From: Cryptomeria japonica
Lineage: Eukaryota > Streptophyta > Pinopsida > Cupressales > Cupressaceae
Assembly: GCF_030272615.1 (NCBI RefSeq)
Contig: NC_081413.1
Coordinates: 607,332,209 to 607,392,208 of the forward strand
DNA: 60,000 nucleotides
Direction: 5' to 3'
The position numbers and the translations under genes were made by a program. Shown here in pieces: positions 22,245 to 34,805 of this stretch. Below the pieces are notes generated by a model. The model saw only the letters and a program-made list of their open reading frames with translations. It did not search any database and was not told the DNA's origin. Within the stretch, counting starts at the first letter, position 1; each line of letters begins with the position of its first letter.

Positions 22245-24466
22245 TTGACCTCCTTTCAAGCCATTTCCAGGGAAGCCATCTGGTTTTATTCCACTCTTTT
22301 TTCAGAAGATTCGCTTCTCACTAATAATGAGGAGAATATTATCTTGCCTTGCATCCCCTCTGTTGTGACTAGAGCAATGAATGACTCCCTTATGCGGTTG
22401 ATCTCTATGTCTGAATTGGAGGAAGTGGTTTTAGTATGCGTAAGGGCAAAGCTCTTGGGCCTGATGGCTTCCCAGTGGAATTTTTTCAAGAGTTCTGGGA
22501 TATTATTAATCAGGACTTATTAGCTGTGGTTCAAGAATCACACTCTAACAAACAGATGCTCTGAGCTTTGAATGCTACATTCCTTGTTCTTATTCCAAAA
22601 AGGGAAGGGGCTAATCAATTGGATTCCTTTCGACTGATTGCTCTATGTAATGTGGTTTATAAAGTTATTACTAAATTAATTGCTGAAAGGCTCAAAGTTT
22701 GGCTTCCCACAGTTATCTCAAAAGAGCAAGGGGGTTTTGTTGCTAGAAAATAGATTCTCGACGGAGTGGTTAATGCCTCTAAAGCCATCCATTCTATGTC
22801 GTCTTCTAAAGAGTGTTCTATGTTCATCAAGCTTGATATGGCTAAGGCTTATGATAAAATGAAATGGGGCTTTTTGCAGAAAGTTCTTATTACTTTCGGA
22901 TTCATCTTGGAGTGGGTGGAATGGATTTGGAGTTGTGTCACTTCTCCCTCATTTTCTGTGCTTCTCAATGGAGAACCTTCGGAGTTATTTGGGGCTTCTA
23001 GGGGTCTCCGCCAAGGCGATCCTCTTTCTCCCTACTTGTTCATCATTATGGCAGAGGGATTTGGCAGATTTATTAAACATCAAGTTTCCCATAATTTGAT
23101 TCATGGCTGGAATTGGGGAAATGGATTTCCCACTCTCTCCCATCTTCAGTTTGTAGATGATACTGCACTCGCTCGAAGGGCTCGTATTTAGGAAGCTGAA
23201 GCCTTCAGATTCACTTTGGATACTTATTTGGCTGCCTTAGGTCAAAAAATCAATGACCACAAGTCTTCTATTTATTTTTTCAACACTTCGGAGCCTATCC
23301 AACGGAGGTTTGCTAATATTCTAAGATTTCAGATTGAGTCTCTTCTTATGACTTACTTGGGCATCCCTATTGTTTTGGGTAGACAACCTAGGCTCTTATG
23401 GCAGAACCTGCTTGATAAGCTGTGCCAAAAAGTTAATCATTGGACGCATCGATGTCTCTCTACTACTCGCCGAGCGACTCTCTTACAATAAGTGATTCAA
23501 TCTCTCCCTATCTATAGAAGCATGGTGCAGGCTACCCCGGTGTATTTTCTTAAGGAATTTGATACCCTCTCTCGACAGTTTCTTTGGAGCGGTAATTTGC
23601 AAAATTTCAAATGGAGTCTAATCAAGTGGGATACAATTTGTAGGCCAAAGAAGGAGGGAGGCCTCGACCTTTGTTCTGCTATCTTGAGTGGACAGGCTCT
23701 TGCTACTAAGCTCTATTGGCGATGGTGTTCCAGTCAGTCTCAGCTATGGGCTCGTATCCTCTCACATAAGTATTTACCAGGAACTTGACCTTCAGAGGGT
23801 TCTAGATTCCCTTTGGCGGGTGGAGGTTCTATGGTGTGGAATACCCTTAAGACAGGTTCTCGCCTGGTCAAGAGTAGCCTTTTCTGGATTTGTAACAATG
23901 GTTCAGAGGCTTTGTTCTGGACTGATTCTTGGAATGGTAAACCTCCTCTTTTGTCCTCTCACCCACACTTACAAGCTCTTTGTGACTCTTTCCTTTTTGC
24001 GGGTTGGAATAAGGTGGCTCACTATAAGGAGGCCTATAATTTGGGCCTTTCTGTTGGTTTTCGATGGAAGAATCCATTTGACTGGCTGTCGGGGGGCTCT
24101 TTAGGGGATCAGATGGAGCTCTCTCAGATTCTGGCTTCTAGGGAGTGCAACTCTTTGCAGGAACCTGATGTTTTGGCTTGGGGAGGTGCTTCTTCTGGTA
24201 AATATACTATTTCCTCAGGGTACCTTATGCTTACTAGACAGTTGTTTGGTGATATGGAGGTTCCTTGGTGGAAGAAAGTTTGGAATTCCTCCTCATGGCC
24301 TAAGTGTAATTTCTTCCTCTGGTTGGTGGCTCACAATAGGTGTCTTACTTGGGATAATCTCTGCAAGAGAGGATTCCATGGCCCTTCAATCTGTGTTTTA
24401 TGCAGTAATGATGAGGAGTTTGTTTCTCACCTCTTCTTTCAGTGCTCCTTTGTTAGACAGATCTGA
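22245..24466 (+). pseudogene. LINE reverse transcriptase and zf-RVT domain
   Basis: A first part (22245-22470) is in frame 3; after a frame change near 22440 everything is in frame 2. RT blocks: NATFLVLIPKREGANQLDSF, LIALCNVVYKVITKLIAERL, SKEQGGFVARK, MFIKLDMAKAYDKMKW, GLRQGDPLSPYLFIIMAEGF and LQFVDDTALARR, whose FVDD (23150-23161) stands for the usual FADD. A zf-RVT domain near 24270-24466 has WWKKVWNSSSWPKCNFFLW, LCKRGFHGPSICVLC and HLFFQCSF. Stops at 22561 (TGA), 22751 (TAG), 23189 (TAG), 23489 (TAA) and 23786 (TGA) fit Arg, Gln, Gln, Gln and Arg or Trp codons changed by C-to-T or G-to-A. It would prime on nicked target DNA; it is inactive here. Confidence 0.9.
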
Positions 24467-25380
24467 CACTCTTGGTGGTCTGCATGGGGCTGCCCTTGTT
24501 GGCATGTTTCCTCTTTGTCTGAGTTTTGGAATCGCTTGGGACCTTCCCCGTCTAGGTCCTCTTTTCTCCAAGTTGCTTGGACTACTGGCCCTTCCTTTAT
24601 TTTATGGTATGTTTGGCTTGAAAGAAATAGGCGGATCTTTAAGAGTGTCAAGCTTGGGATTGTGCACCTCTGGGGGAAAATTGTTCATTCTCTTCATGAA
24701 ACAGTTATGGCATAATGTGATTTGTCTAGAGGTCTGGACCTTGGAGATGTTGGTATTTGCACCTGCCTTTCTTTTCCTTTGCAGGATGGTGTTCCTTTGT
24801 TGGTCTCTCGTCATCCTGAGAGGAGAGCTGGATATCGCTCGTAGTGTGTTAATCGTGAGAGGCACTGGACTCCTCCTCCGCCTGGAGTTCTTAAGATTAC
24901 CACTGATGGATCTTCTCGGGGAAATCCTGGCCCTGTAGGCATAGGGGGAGTGGGGTGCAACAGCTCTGGAGATGTTCAGTTTCTCTTCTCTATCTACAAA
25001 GGTTCTCATGCCAATAATCTTATGGAGGCCTTGGCCATCCAGGTAGCGGTGGAGCAATGTTGCAAGCAGGGGTGGCGTAGGATCATTTGTGAGACAAACT
25101 CGTAGGTGGTTGTCAACTTAATGAATAAAAAAGAGCTGAAGGATGTTGACTGGCATTTGGCTTTGGTTATTAAGTAGATCACTCAGTTATGTCGGACCCT
25201 TGACTTTGTCATTTTTCCCATATCCCTCGGGAGTGGAATGGTGTGGCCGACTATTTGGCTAAGTGGGCGTCTGAGTATATGTAGGATTGGAATATTACGG
25301 AACAAAGGCATCTTCCCCTTGAATTGTCTCATGAATTGGATCAACTTGTTGCTCAGGATAAAGCTCATTAGAGCTCTTTG
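24467..25380 (+). pseudogene. LINE C-terminal region with RNase H domain
   Basis: Frame 2 continues past a TGA at 24464 through a Trp-rich linker (FILWYVWLERNRRIFKS) to an RNase H of the RVT_3 type: KITTDGSSRGNPGPVGIGG from 24893, ANNLMEALAIQVAVE with the catalytic Glu, and CETNS where Asp-Ser is expected. After a frame change near 25205 the last block reads HIPREWNGVADYLAKWAS, keeping the final Asp. C-terminal RNase H is common in plant L1-type LINEs and would remove template RNA. Several TAG stops interrupt it. Confidence 0.85.
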
Positions 25381-25450
25381 CATTTTCTGCTGTCCCTTTT
25401 GTTGTACTGTTCTCTTTAGATTTCAATAAATTTTTACCCCTCTTTTAGAT

Positions 25451-25742
25451 ATGTATGCAAATGAACACATATAGGAGCAACGAGACATCATCTGTGAGGG
25501 TAAGTCATAAAGCTGTTAAACCTTTATGCATGCAATCGAACATAAATAGGAGCCAGAAATCATTATCCTTGACATAAGTCATAAAGCTATTACACGTTAT
25601 GCATGCAACTGAAGACGAACAGGGGCAGGAAATTATTATCTATGACAGATAAGTCACAAAATTATTGAACTTATATGCATGCAACTGAGCACAAATAGGA
25701 GCAAGAAAATATTATGTGACTAATAAGTCATAAATTTGTTAC
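25451..25742 (+). repeat. Four-copy tandem repeat, ~75-bp unit
   Basis: Units begin at 25451, 25526, 25599 and 25675 with ATGCATGCAACTGA or a variant, then ACACAAATAGGAGCA, a variable middle and AAGTCATAAA. It starts just after the LINE end. Copies differ by roughly 10-20 percent by eye. Confidence 0.85.
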
Positions 25743-28611
25743 CTTGTCCAAACAATATTTAAAAACTCCAGAGTTAAAACTTTAATGTAACATGTAACTT
25801 CCCTAGTGGATCATGTTAACTGATTTCCTTGAGAAAGATAATACTGCCTTCCACATTTTTTAATCAGTAATAATAAGCTATATTTTCTAAATACAGTTAC
25901 ACATCTTCACTCCTCGACTCATGACAGAAAGCTGACGATATTGCACCACACCTATGATGTTTCTGGCGCCTTGAAAGCAAGCCTCAATAAGAGCAGTCTT
26001 TCCAATTATAACAATCTATCATTTTTCTCATACATACCATTCCCTTTTTAGAAATTATGATTCGAATCTGGAGGCACTTGTTACAATGTGATCTTGAGAT
26101 AATAAAATAAGACCCAAGTTGAGATATCATCTATGGTCCTAAAATACTTCAGCTCATCTACATGTTAAATTCCAAAGGAAAAAATTTCTTCAGCAACCAA
26201 GAGATGAATATTATTAAAAATCAGGGACAAAAGGACATTGGAAAAATAGCTGTTAGGGGGCATTTGTCAAATAGGGATCAAAATATCAAATACCAGAAGT
26301 CCTCTGTTGCAACCTGAGCCACGTTGCTAGATCAAATTCTGGTAATTATATGCAGGACCTTAAGCATATAAAATACTGTCAACATATGTCAATCACAAGA
26401 AGTATTTATGCTAAGACTCTGATGCACATTGCTGTTGATTTTGTCAAGGCAACCACTGATAAAATCATTCATTGCCTGGACGATGTCAGATACATAAATG
26501 GGGAAGCCCTTTTCAAATCAGGGTGCATGATTATAGTTATAGCAATGCTATATGGTCACTAGGAGATGTAGAGTTCTATATTCAGGAAATGTAAGCAATG
26601 TATAATTAGTAGCAAAAATCGTTTGGGAAAAAATCGGCAAATCAAAAGTATAAGATTTTTTGAAAAAAATCAGCAAAAATAGGGAAAAAATCAGATTTAA
26701 AAAAGAAAACATTAAAAATTGTAGAAAAAGAGACAAAAACAATTTAATAAAAAAAATTAAGGTCATTTCCATAGCATAGAGATATAAAGAGCAAATAAAA
26801 TAGAGTTTAACCCATGAATTGTAGAAAATAATTTTTTGTTGTTTATATTCATATTGCTTATTCCATAGGCAAATATTCAGTTAACTTTTTAAGAGGGTAG
26901 TCACCAAATACACGAAATTGTTGTCTAAGTCCGAGATCAAATATTAGCTAAGTTTATGAAGTAACTGAGATCAAAAGTTAACATACAAATGGTAAAAGTG
27001 GAAGCCATTTTGAAGTGATCCAAGAATTTCATTGTGATTGAGGCAAGGTGTTTTGTAGGGTTAATTCAATGTTTTAGAAAGCTTATCAAATCATATTCCA
27101 CAATTGCAATGCTTTATATCATAGCAACAAAAATCGTTTGGAGAAAAAATCGGCAAATCAAAAGTACAAGATTTTTTGAAAAAGTGGATAAAAAATTGGA
27201 TTTAAAAAAATCGTAAAAAATTGTTATTTTTTGCAGACTATTGCTTCTATGGTTTAGACTACAAGATGTGCCTTTGATGGTTATTTCTGTTCTTGTGTCT
27301 CAAACCTCTGATTTTGATAGAGGGCTACTCATACTCTATTATTCTGTCCTTTCTGAGATAAGAATCTGCCCTAATATGAGGGTTGTGACCTCTTGGATGA
27401 CTGGTATGATTGCTCTTCAATGCATTGTTCACTGTATTCTTGGAGTCTCTGTCCTGAATGTCACTAAATATTTGTGACAGTGACTTTGGACTGTCCTTGT
27501 TACTATTTTGCTCATGTATATGACTAGAAAATGCCTTGTACATTGTCTTTTTGGCAGTGACAATGGTGATTGCCTGGCCTTGATGACCTTCTCAACTGCC
27601 TTGGGACTGCACTTATTATATGCTCTCAAACCCTTTGAGACTGCACTTAGGCCTCTGCCCTTCTATTATATAATTTGATTGCTCTTTGATCACAATCAAA
27701 ACATTCTTTCAGGTATACTGTCACTGTTTTGTCTATTCCCTTCTTGACCTGCTGCTCCTATCATGGAGACCTTCATCATGTTGTTTCCTTGAGTAGGCTA
27801 TCTAAGCATGCTGGGACTATAATATTACTATCATTTAAATGACTGCAAACTCGTGCTCTTTTGGTGTCTTTGGGCTGTCCTTTTTGACATTTTGGATCCT
27901 TTTTTTCATTCATTGTCTGAAGCTGCTCTGTCTTTTCATGACTGTTTTGTTGAATCCCAATAAATCATCCCAAATTCACAAAAATACCACTTATATGAAA
28001 AGCTTGTGTGGTTGTTCATTGAGTCGATTGATTTGCAGTTCACTTTTTTCCTTTACTTCTACAGATGATGGAAGTTAGAGTTTGATTTATACCTTGTGAC
28101 ATTTCCCATCTTGGAAGGGAATTTTTTGACAATTTGGTTAAATGCCAGTCTGTTATCTGTGTCAAAATGATAATTCTTATCATAAAAGTTCAATACCATT
28201 CTTCTTCTTATTTCACGTATCTTTTGATCATTGGGCATCTTAGAAAGGAAGCTTTTTACAGTTTGGTCAAATACCAGTCTGCTATTTGTATGAAAATGGC
28301 AGTACTTATCAAATAAAGTTTAGCACCGTTCTTCTGCTTGTGTTAGGTTGAGGGTATTTGATTATTTGTCACCATGAAAAGATCTGGTAACTTTATTGGC
28401 TTGATTGCCTGCTTGAAACCTTGACCTCCGATGGGTTATGTTTAGAAAAAATGGATGGGATGCTTCTCATATTGTGCTTTTTATTTGAGATTTGTAAAGT
28501 TGTCAAATGCTCTTCTTTTTTAATGGTATTATATGTAGATCATGATAAATTTGTAAGGATTATTTTCTTTTGATTGTTGAGTGCTGACATTTTCAGTTGT
28601 GTTACATGTAG
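25743..28611 (+). other. Non-coding stretch with two repeats; probably intron or flank of the downstream pseudogene
   Basis: No gene was recognised. An open frame at 26350-26562 has no familiar motif. A ~58-bp direct repeat (26611-26668 and 27123-27182, centred on AATCGGCAAATCAAAAGTA) and a 129-bp tandem duplication (28107-28350) are present. I could not find earlier exons of the zinc-finger pseudogene here. Confidence 0.5.
28107..28350 (+). repeat. Tandem duplication, 129-bp unit, two diverged copies
   Basis: The two copies begin CATCTTGGAAGGGAA (28107) and CATCTTAGAAAGGAA (28236). Both carry a CCAGTCTG word and end near TTCTTCTGCTTG or its relative. Confidence 0.75.
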
Positions 28612-30437
28612 AAACTATGGAGGATTGGGACCAAGAAACACTTGAAAAGGTGGTGGAATCCAAGAACAAAGAGTATAGCCGGAACAAGCCAATTGACATT
28701 GTATGTTATATTCTAATGATCAAATTTAGTTCTAAATTCCATATGTGCTGGAATAAGCAGTCTTTAGGTGCAAAATTTGATTTAGAGAAAGCTATATTGC
28801 TGCAGAATGTAACTTGAAACGGTGCTCTTTTGTACCTATTACATAGTTGGTTGACCTATTTCTCTTTTTTAATTTTTACATATTATAATGCTTTCATGGG
28901 TTTCCATATGATGTGATACAATACTGGAATTCATGCTAATTTCATTTGTATTGGGGAGGTTGTTAATGTTTGTACTAAGATTTGTTTCCGTTTGTGTTAT
29001 TAGTTTATTGTATTTTAAGAAAACATTTCTAAACAAGTCAATCGATTATGTCTAGAGTTAGGCTATGCATTTAAAAGCATTGTTTTTAATTAGTCATCCA
29101 TTTTTGTTATTGTTGCCAATTGCATTTAATCTAAGGTGAGATTCTCAATTGGGTAGTTCAATATGCCCTCCCAGCGGCCTAAGAACAATACATGTTTTCT
29201 TTGCAGAACCGCCTTTCAAATAAGGAGAAGACTAACTCGGGTTTCTTGCCCTATCATTGTTCTCATCATTTTTGCATGAATCACTTGGTAAGCTTTGCAT
29301 GTGCACCCCTGATGCTGCTGCTGGATCACTGCACTTACTTTCCCTCCCAAACGCTTTTCAAAATTTTCTGCCTTGATTGATACCATAATTTTTCTGATTG
29401 AATAACCTTATTATAATGGGGGAAGAGTTATTGATCTAATTGATTGCTTGCTTGATTTAAAGAAGCTTTTCAGATATTGAGAATATGGTGGGAGTGAGTA
29501 TGGAGTTCAGCTCTATTTTGGTGTTTAGCAATGTGATAGAACAAAATTATTTGGGTTGTTACTTATCTTTATTAGTTCGTTGCTATCTCATCTTTTGTTG
29601 ATTGTATGATATTCCTTTATGCCGCTTGGATCTTATGCATGCCATGACAAAAAAGCGTTGTGATCAATTCACAAGTTTTGACACTCAACCTGTGTTGCAG
29701 ACATTGTTCTCATGTGGACATTACTTATTTCAACTTGTTTGTACTTACTTTTTATCTATCTATCCTTCATAATGACTTGATTTCAGGTCTGTAAATACTT
29801 TTTGGAAGCTGTAGAGAAGAAACAATATGGCTGGTTTTGGGTTTACCCCAATGGTGGAAAGATTGCCACTATAGACATGCTCTTCATCCTGGCTATGCAT
29901 TAAAGTCGCAAATGAAGACTTTGTTAGAGGAAGAAGCTGATAAGGTTCCAATTGAAGAGGAGATTGAAGCTCAGGTAAGATTGAATGCTGACAGATCTAT
30001 TTTATGGAGATGATTAACTCGTTGATACTCTAATTATATTTTTATGACGAAATTGGTTTGATGCTATTTTTTTGTGTTACTCATACACATTCCAACGACA
30101 ACAAATAAAAGTGTCAACTCCTCTTACTACTGAATTGTTTTATGAGTGGAAGAAGAAAAAGACAGAATAAAAGGAAGCAGAACATGTTGCAAAGATAACA
30201 GAACGGGCTAAAACTGATCGGATGAGGTAAGTATTTGGATTTTGTGTTGTTGATTCATATTCCTAGTCGGGTCATATTCCTACTCGGGGCTAATGATCAA
30301 GACATTAATTTTTTTTAAACGCGGATCTTTGGAGTGGACGTGAATTGTTCTTGTTAGATGCAAGTCTATTTGTTGATGATGCAGAGGCTTATGGGAAGTA
30401 TAACAGGGAGGACGAGGAAGATGATCGGAAGGAGGAG
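28612..30437 (+). pseudogene. CCCH zinc-finger / DRG-family regulatory protein pseudogene (ZC3H15/DFRP1-like), introns kept
   Basis: Four exons follow the family's order. Exon A 28612-28700 (TMEDWDQETLEKVVESKNKE), exon B 29787-29974 ([19 protein letters not shown] then, after a one-base deletion near 29861, the HYRH-type end of a CCCH finger and a Glu-rich helix), exon C 30096-30226 (STPLTTELFYEWKKKK), exon D 30335-30437 (GRELFLLDASLFVDDAEAY). Donors at 28701, 29975, 30227 and acceptors at 29786 and 30334 obey GT/AG and phases match, but the exon C acceptor is AA instead of AG. A finger Cys is Tyr, and TAA stands at 30168-30170. The N-terminal exons with the first CCCH finger are missing. In eukaryotes this protein stabilises a DRG-family GTPase in translation. 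Introns rule out a processed copy; it is a duplicated or captured fragment. Confidence 0.85.
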
Positions 30438-31416
30438 GTTGGTTTCTCATAATATAAATACTTACAGCTTTAGTTAGAGATCAAAATATTTTAACCCACA
30501 GTTAGGATTTGCAGAAGTTTGAAAGTCTTAAGACATTCAAAAATATAGATAGCATGAAGTTTTTGCGACATTTCTTGATAGCTTTTGTGTAAATGCTTCA
30601 ACATATTTCTATAACACTCATGGAGTTGTTGCAATGTCTTTTGTTTCAGCTATAGAGTCATTGCAATTATTTAAAAAAAAATTCTTTGGCAATTATTTTA
30701 ACACATGTAAATATTATTTAAGTAATGGTGGTTTTATTATGCTAAAAAAGGTTTTTTTTTTTTTTTTTTGGCAGAAATTTATTGATAAACTCAAAGGGGA
30801 TAAAATTAGGGTGTTGGATCCGTTTGATGGTGTTGTTGTGGATATTGGGTGGATTCACTCCCTATCTATTGTGCATGGAGTCAACTTGAAAGGAACAAGA
30901 GATGCAAATGTAAACATTTTAAAAGTCACAAGTAACATGCCTCTTGCTTATGAAGACAATAGATGAAGTTGTCCATCTAAAAGAGAAAGAGGGAACCTTT
31001 ACATGGTGGCCACTAAAATATTTGCAAAAAATGACATAGTTGATCATGCTTATTATGTACTAGTTGTTAGACATCTTGACTCATTGCTTTATGCAGTATT
31101 TTGAATGTGTTGAATGTGTTGTTCAGGGGTCTTAATTGTCATGATGTATTTGAAAGAGTTGGAAACTCTTAGACAACTTTGACATTTTTTTATTATATTT
31201 ACATATATACTCTTAAACAACTTTGATTACCTTTATTTATAATGATGTTGAATCAATCTTTTAATTCTAGCATGTTGTAGCTTGTTCGTATATGTAATAT
31301 TTTTATTTACTTTTATGTTTTAGTTCAAGTTTAATATTATGTTATTTTTGCATTATAAAATTTATGGTATTTAATAAATTATTCTTATTGTGACTATATT
31401 TACTATCAATTAATGG
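30438..31416 (+). other. Downstream flank with an unrecognised exon-like ORF
   Basis: At 30757-30774 a long T-run ends in GGCAG, like a 3' splice site. It is followed by an open stretch to 30963 starting KFIDKLKGDKIRVLDPFDGV. I do not recognise it and cannot say whether it belongs to the zinc-finger pseudogene. The remainder to 31416 is AT-rich and featureless. Confidence 0.35.
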
Positions 31417-31954
31417 AAACCGGTAAATAAAAATGACTAAATATACTACTTATAAACAAAAATCAGTGAATAAAAATGACTAAATATACTGCCAATTGAC
31501 AGTCTTTAATGATTACAATGATTAAATAAATGATTACTTAACAACAATCAATAACTAAATTAATGACTAAATGTATGACTAAAGTAATGACTAAATATAT
31601 GACTAAATAAATAACTACCATGACTAAATAAATGACTAGTTAGCAACAATCAATGCCTAAATTAATGACTAAATATATGACTAAATATATGATTAAATAA
31701 ATTACTATCATGACTAAATAAATCACTAGTTAACAACAATCAATGACTAAATTAACGACTAAATCAATGACTAAATCAATGACCAAATTGATTAATCAAA
31801 ACAACCAATAAATGATAAAATAGTTTAGTCATATATTTGGTCACATTATAAATGACCAACAATAAACTACTAATGGTCACGTGACCAAGATTAGTCATTT
31901 ATATGCATTTCTTAGTAGTTTTTTTAGTCATATATTGTTGTTTTTGTACTAGTG
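31417..31954 (-). mobile_element. CACTA-type transposon end with subterminal repeats (copy 1)
   Basis: On the minus strand the end reads CACTAGTACAAAAACAACA at 31954, like CACTA/EnSpm terminal inverted repeats. Inside it lie dozens of ATGACTAAAT words in both orientations (for example TTAGTCATTTAT), the usual subterminal repeat pattern bound by CACTA transposase partners. I found no opposite terminus and no transposase, so it is an end fragment or a deletion derivative. Confidence 0.55.
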
Positions 31955-32374
31955 AATTTTTCAGGAGTTTTTGAAGATTTTGCTTAGAGAGATTGGTTTT
32001 GGATTTGGATGCGAATTGCTTGAGGACTCTTGCTAGATTTTGGGGATTTCGTTTTCAGATTTCTTCCGTTTGCGACTTTTCCTGGTTGGATTCGTGATTC
32101 TCTACACTCAGCTTGTGAATTTGAAAAGACTGTCTACAAGTGTCTTCAAGAAAGATTGTTTAGGAAAATAGGAGTTAGATTTCAGTTATTAGTCATTATT
32201 TGATTGAAGAAAGGATTTGAGAAACTTGTATTTAGATTATTTTCATATTTCCTTTGCATTGGCTGCGAATGGGGTTTCAAATGTGTTTCTGTGGTTGCTG
32301 AATCTATATGGTTGTTTATTCTCAATAGTTATTGTGTTATGGAGGTTGTATTTCCCTTGAAATCTCCTTTTAGG
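31466..32374 (+). repeat. ~0.9-kb direct repeat, copy 1 (partner 36651-37543)
   Basis: Homologous to 36651-37543 from GTGAATAAAAATGACT to GAAATCTCCTTTTA. It includes the CACTA-like end and 420 bp beyond it. By eye the part beyond the terminus is about 95 percent identical. The ends are not TG...CA, so these are not simply an LTR pair. Confidence 0.8.
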
Positions 32375-34805
32375 GTTCCTTTAGTGATTGATGATCATTT
32401 TCTATGCTCTGCGTATGTGTGGTTATCTCTACGACATGTCCTTGTGCATAGATTTGTCGATTGTGATCCAAATCTTAGTTTAAAGACCTTGTTGGCCTTT
32501 GTAAGCCCTATTTTGTATTTTTATTGGTCTCTTGAGTGTTATGGGTCAATTACAGGCCCTGATTATGCCTTTGCTCGAACTTGTGCATGATAGATTTCAT
32601 CTTACTCCTGCTAACCTAAAAGTTGCAGTTCTGAACAAAAGTGCTAAAATAGGCAACAATAGCACTAAACTGGGAGACAATAGTGCCAAAATAGTGTCAA
32701 TGCATTTTTGGGTTCATTTTTTATATTCGGTTTTGCTTTTTCAGTTGATTTTGTACTCCAAAGGCTAGGGTTTGTTGTGTGGATGGTTTTGGGCACTTTC
32801 CTATGCTTTTTTTTTTGATTGAATCCATTTTGTGCTCTAGATAGTGTTTTTCACTTGTCTATTGAGGATTTGTAAGTTTCTCCAGCAAGATGTATGCATT
32901 CCTTGTTGTTGAGGTTGTGTTTATGCAACTCCAACGAGAGGGTTTGTCATGCCTCGCTATTGAGGAATATGTGATACCATTGGATTCATGTTATTGACCT
33001 ATTTATGTGTTCATATCACTTTTGAGGCTTTCTTTATTGTTGCATTATGATGCTTTGAGTTTATGGCATGATCCTTGTCTTGTGACATTGATTGTATGTG
33101 CATAAGTTATCTGTTATGATTCAATTTGTATCAGATTTGTAATGGTTTTTAGATGCTTTGCATGTTGAGCTTCATGTTGCTTTTGAGATGTTCATAAGTT
33201 TTCCCTAAGATCTAGGAGCATACTAAGGGGAGTGGGCTTCTAAGCAAGTGACTAGGGTCTTGAGATTAGACACCCATGATATCCGGGGGTCTAGACTACC
33301 AGGATATATCGTGGGAGTTTTCTTTGTAATAAAGTGATAACATAATTAAATCTATGAGGATTGGGTAGTAATAGGTTCTCACATTAAAATAAAATAAAAT
33401 GGATTTTATAGCCTTATCTCATCCTTCGTATGAATCTGGGAACGGTTGGGAATACCTTGGTGACCCAGGTAAGCCAAACTCCTCAGATATCCTCATAGGT
33501 TGAGATGGCTCCACATGAGTATCACAGATGCTGGGAATAGGTTCCCATGATGACTTCATGTGATGACACTCCTTTCCCTACATGTAGGTTCTAGCTCCTT
33601 ATGCTTATCTTGTTATGGTGCCTCTAGAGGTCTCTATTCTTATGTTGTAGTCATGTTATTATTTTGTTGCATTCGTGATGGTGTCATGTGATATCATGTT
33701 GCTCGTCCTTTGGTTATTAGGTGTCAGCCTAGGTCTAGAGTGTGAGTTGGAACCTTATGTCATCTCCTAGCACGAGGGGTGGTTCCTATTTGGTTCCACA
33801 TGGTCAAGTGGTTTGATTCCTTCTTCCATTAGGATCTTCCTCTTCTTGGTTAGCGTACGTGGATTAGATTCTTGGATTCTTCATCATGTGATTATCCTTG
33901 GAGCGTATTTCTATATACTTGGATAAGAAGACAATGTATCATGATGCTTTATATTTGTAAAAGAGATTGAATGTATTCCTATGCTATGTATTTGTAAAGG
34001 AAATGTATACCCTTATGTTATGTATCTTCATATGATATAATTGAAAATGGATATGATGTAATAGTTTAGTGAATTATATATGGTATATTAATTGATGTAT
34101 TAGATACTTCCTTATGTAGTGTTAGCTCATGATTTTATGTGAAAGAAAGAGATAGTGTTTTGTACTTGCATCATGTTGATATTGTGTGAAGGAATTGTAT
34201 GTGTAAGTTTATAGGGAATTAAATTAGAAGAATAGTAGTTGTTGTCACAAATCTTGTTTATGTAATGGAATCATCTAGATGAAATGGATTATGTTTCTTA
34301 GGAGATTGAGCTTCTTGTCTTAAGTATTTGTAATGAAACTTAAAGAATGTTCTAGTCTTGATAGAGAATTGGCTATGTTATCTATGTTACTTTAATGATA
34401 AATGAAAGAATGGATAAATCAATATTAATGATTTGATATAGTTGAATGGAAAGTGAATGGTTAGGTTGTGAGATTAATATTATGATGTGTTTAGATGGCT
34501 GTGTAATAAGTTGGTTTTATGTTAAGTAGTGACGTTGAGATACCCTAGGGAACGGATATGAATTGTATGGTTTAACTATAGAGTTATGTTAATATTTAAT
34601 TAGATATTCCACTTGCGTAATATGGTTCATGGATATGCCCATGCTGATTCATGTAAATAATTAATGATGCATTAATGATTTAAGGAAGTAAGGTGTATTC
34701 TAGATGTTGTGTTAACATTGTAGTGAAGGTTAATTTAAACATAAATTATCTCCTTTGTTAGTAGATTTTGGTTTATTTCTCTAGGGTATTTTGGCGGGCA
34801 TTACA
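32375..34805 (-). repeat. LTR-like non-coding block, start TGTAATGCCCGCC at its right end
   Basis: No protein is seen. The right edge on the minus strand begins TGTAATGCCCGCC, a Ty3/gypsy-like LTR start, immediately after a gag-like reading frame. The left edge is unclear. The block holds short repeated words (AATAGTGC variants at 32640-32700) and many ATG/TAT-rich stretches. An open frame at 32204-32590 partly inside it looks accidental. Confidence 0.35.

Larger units (their letters stand above)
22236..25440 (+). mobile_element. LINE (L1-type non-LTR retrotransposon), 5' truncated
   Basis: Coding sequence starts abruptly at the gypsy border and runs through RT, connection, zf-RVT and RNase H, ending in a T-rich tail with AATAAA near 25426. 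Endonuclease and ORF1 are missing. Either the LINE was truncated at insertion or the gypsy element split it, in which case the missing 5' half would lie left of the window. No clear poly(A) tail or target duplication was found at the 3' end. Confidence 0.85.

Noticed and set aside
24168-24938. 256-codon open frame in frame 3
   Set aside because: It is a shadow of the LINE zf-RVT/RNase H region; the true frame 2 carries the recognised motifs.
30438-30966. Further exon of the ZC3H15-like pseudogene
   Set aside because: A splice-like poly-T/GGCAG precedes it, but its peptide does not resemble the family's C-terminus as far as I can judge.
32204-32590. Membrane-protein-like open frame (128 codons)
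   Set aside because: It spans the edge of the duplicated segment, and the second copy (37372) diverges in frame; composition is that of T-rich non-coding DNA.
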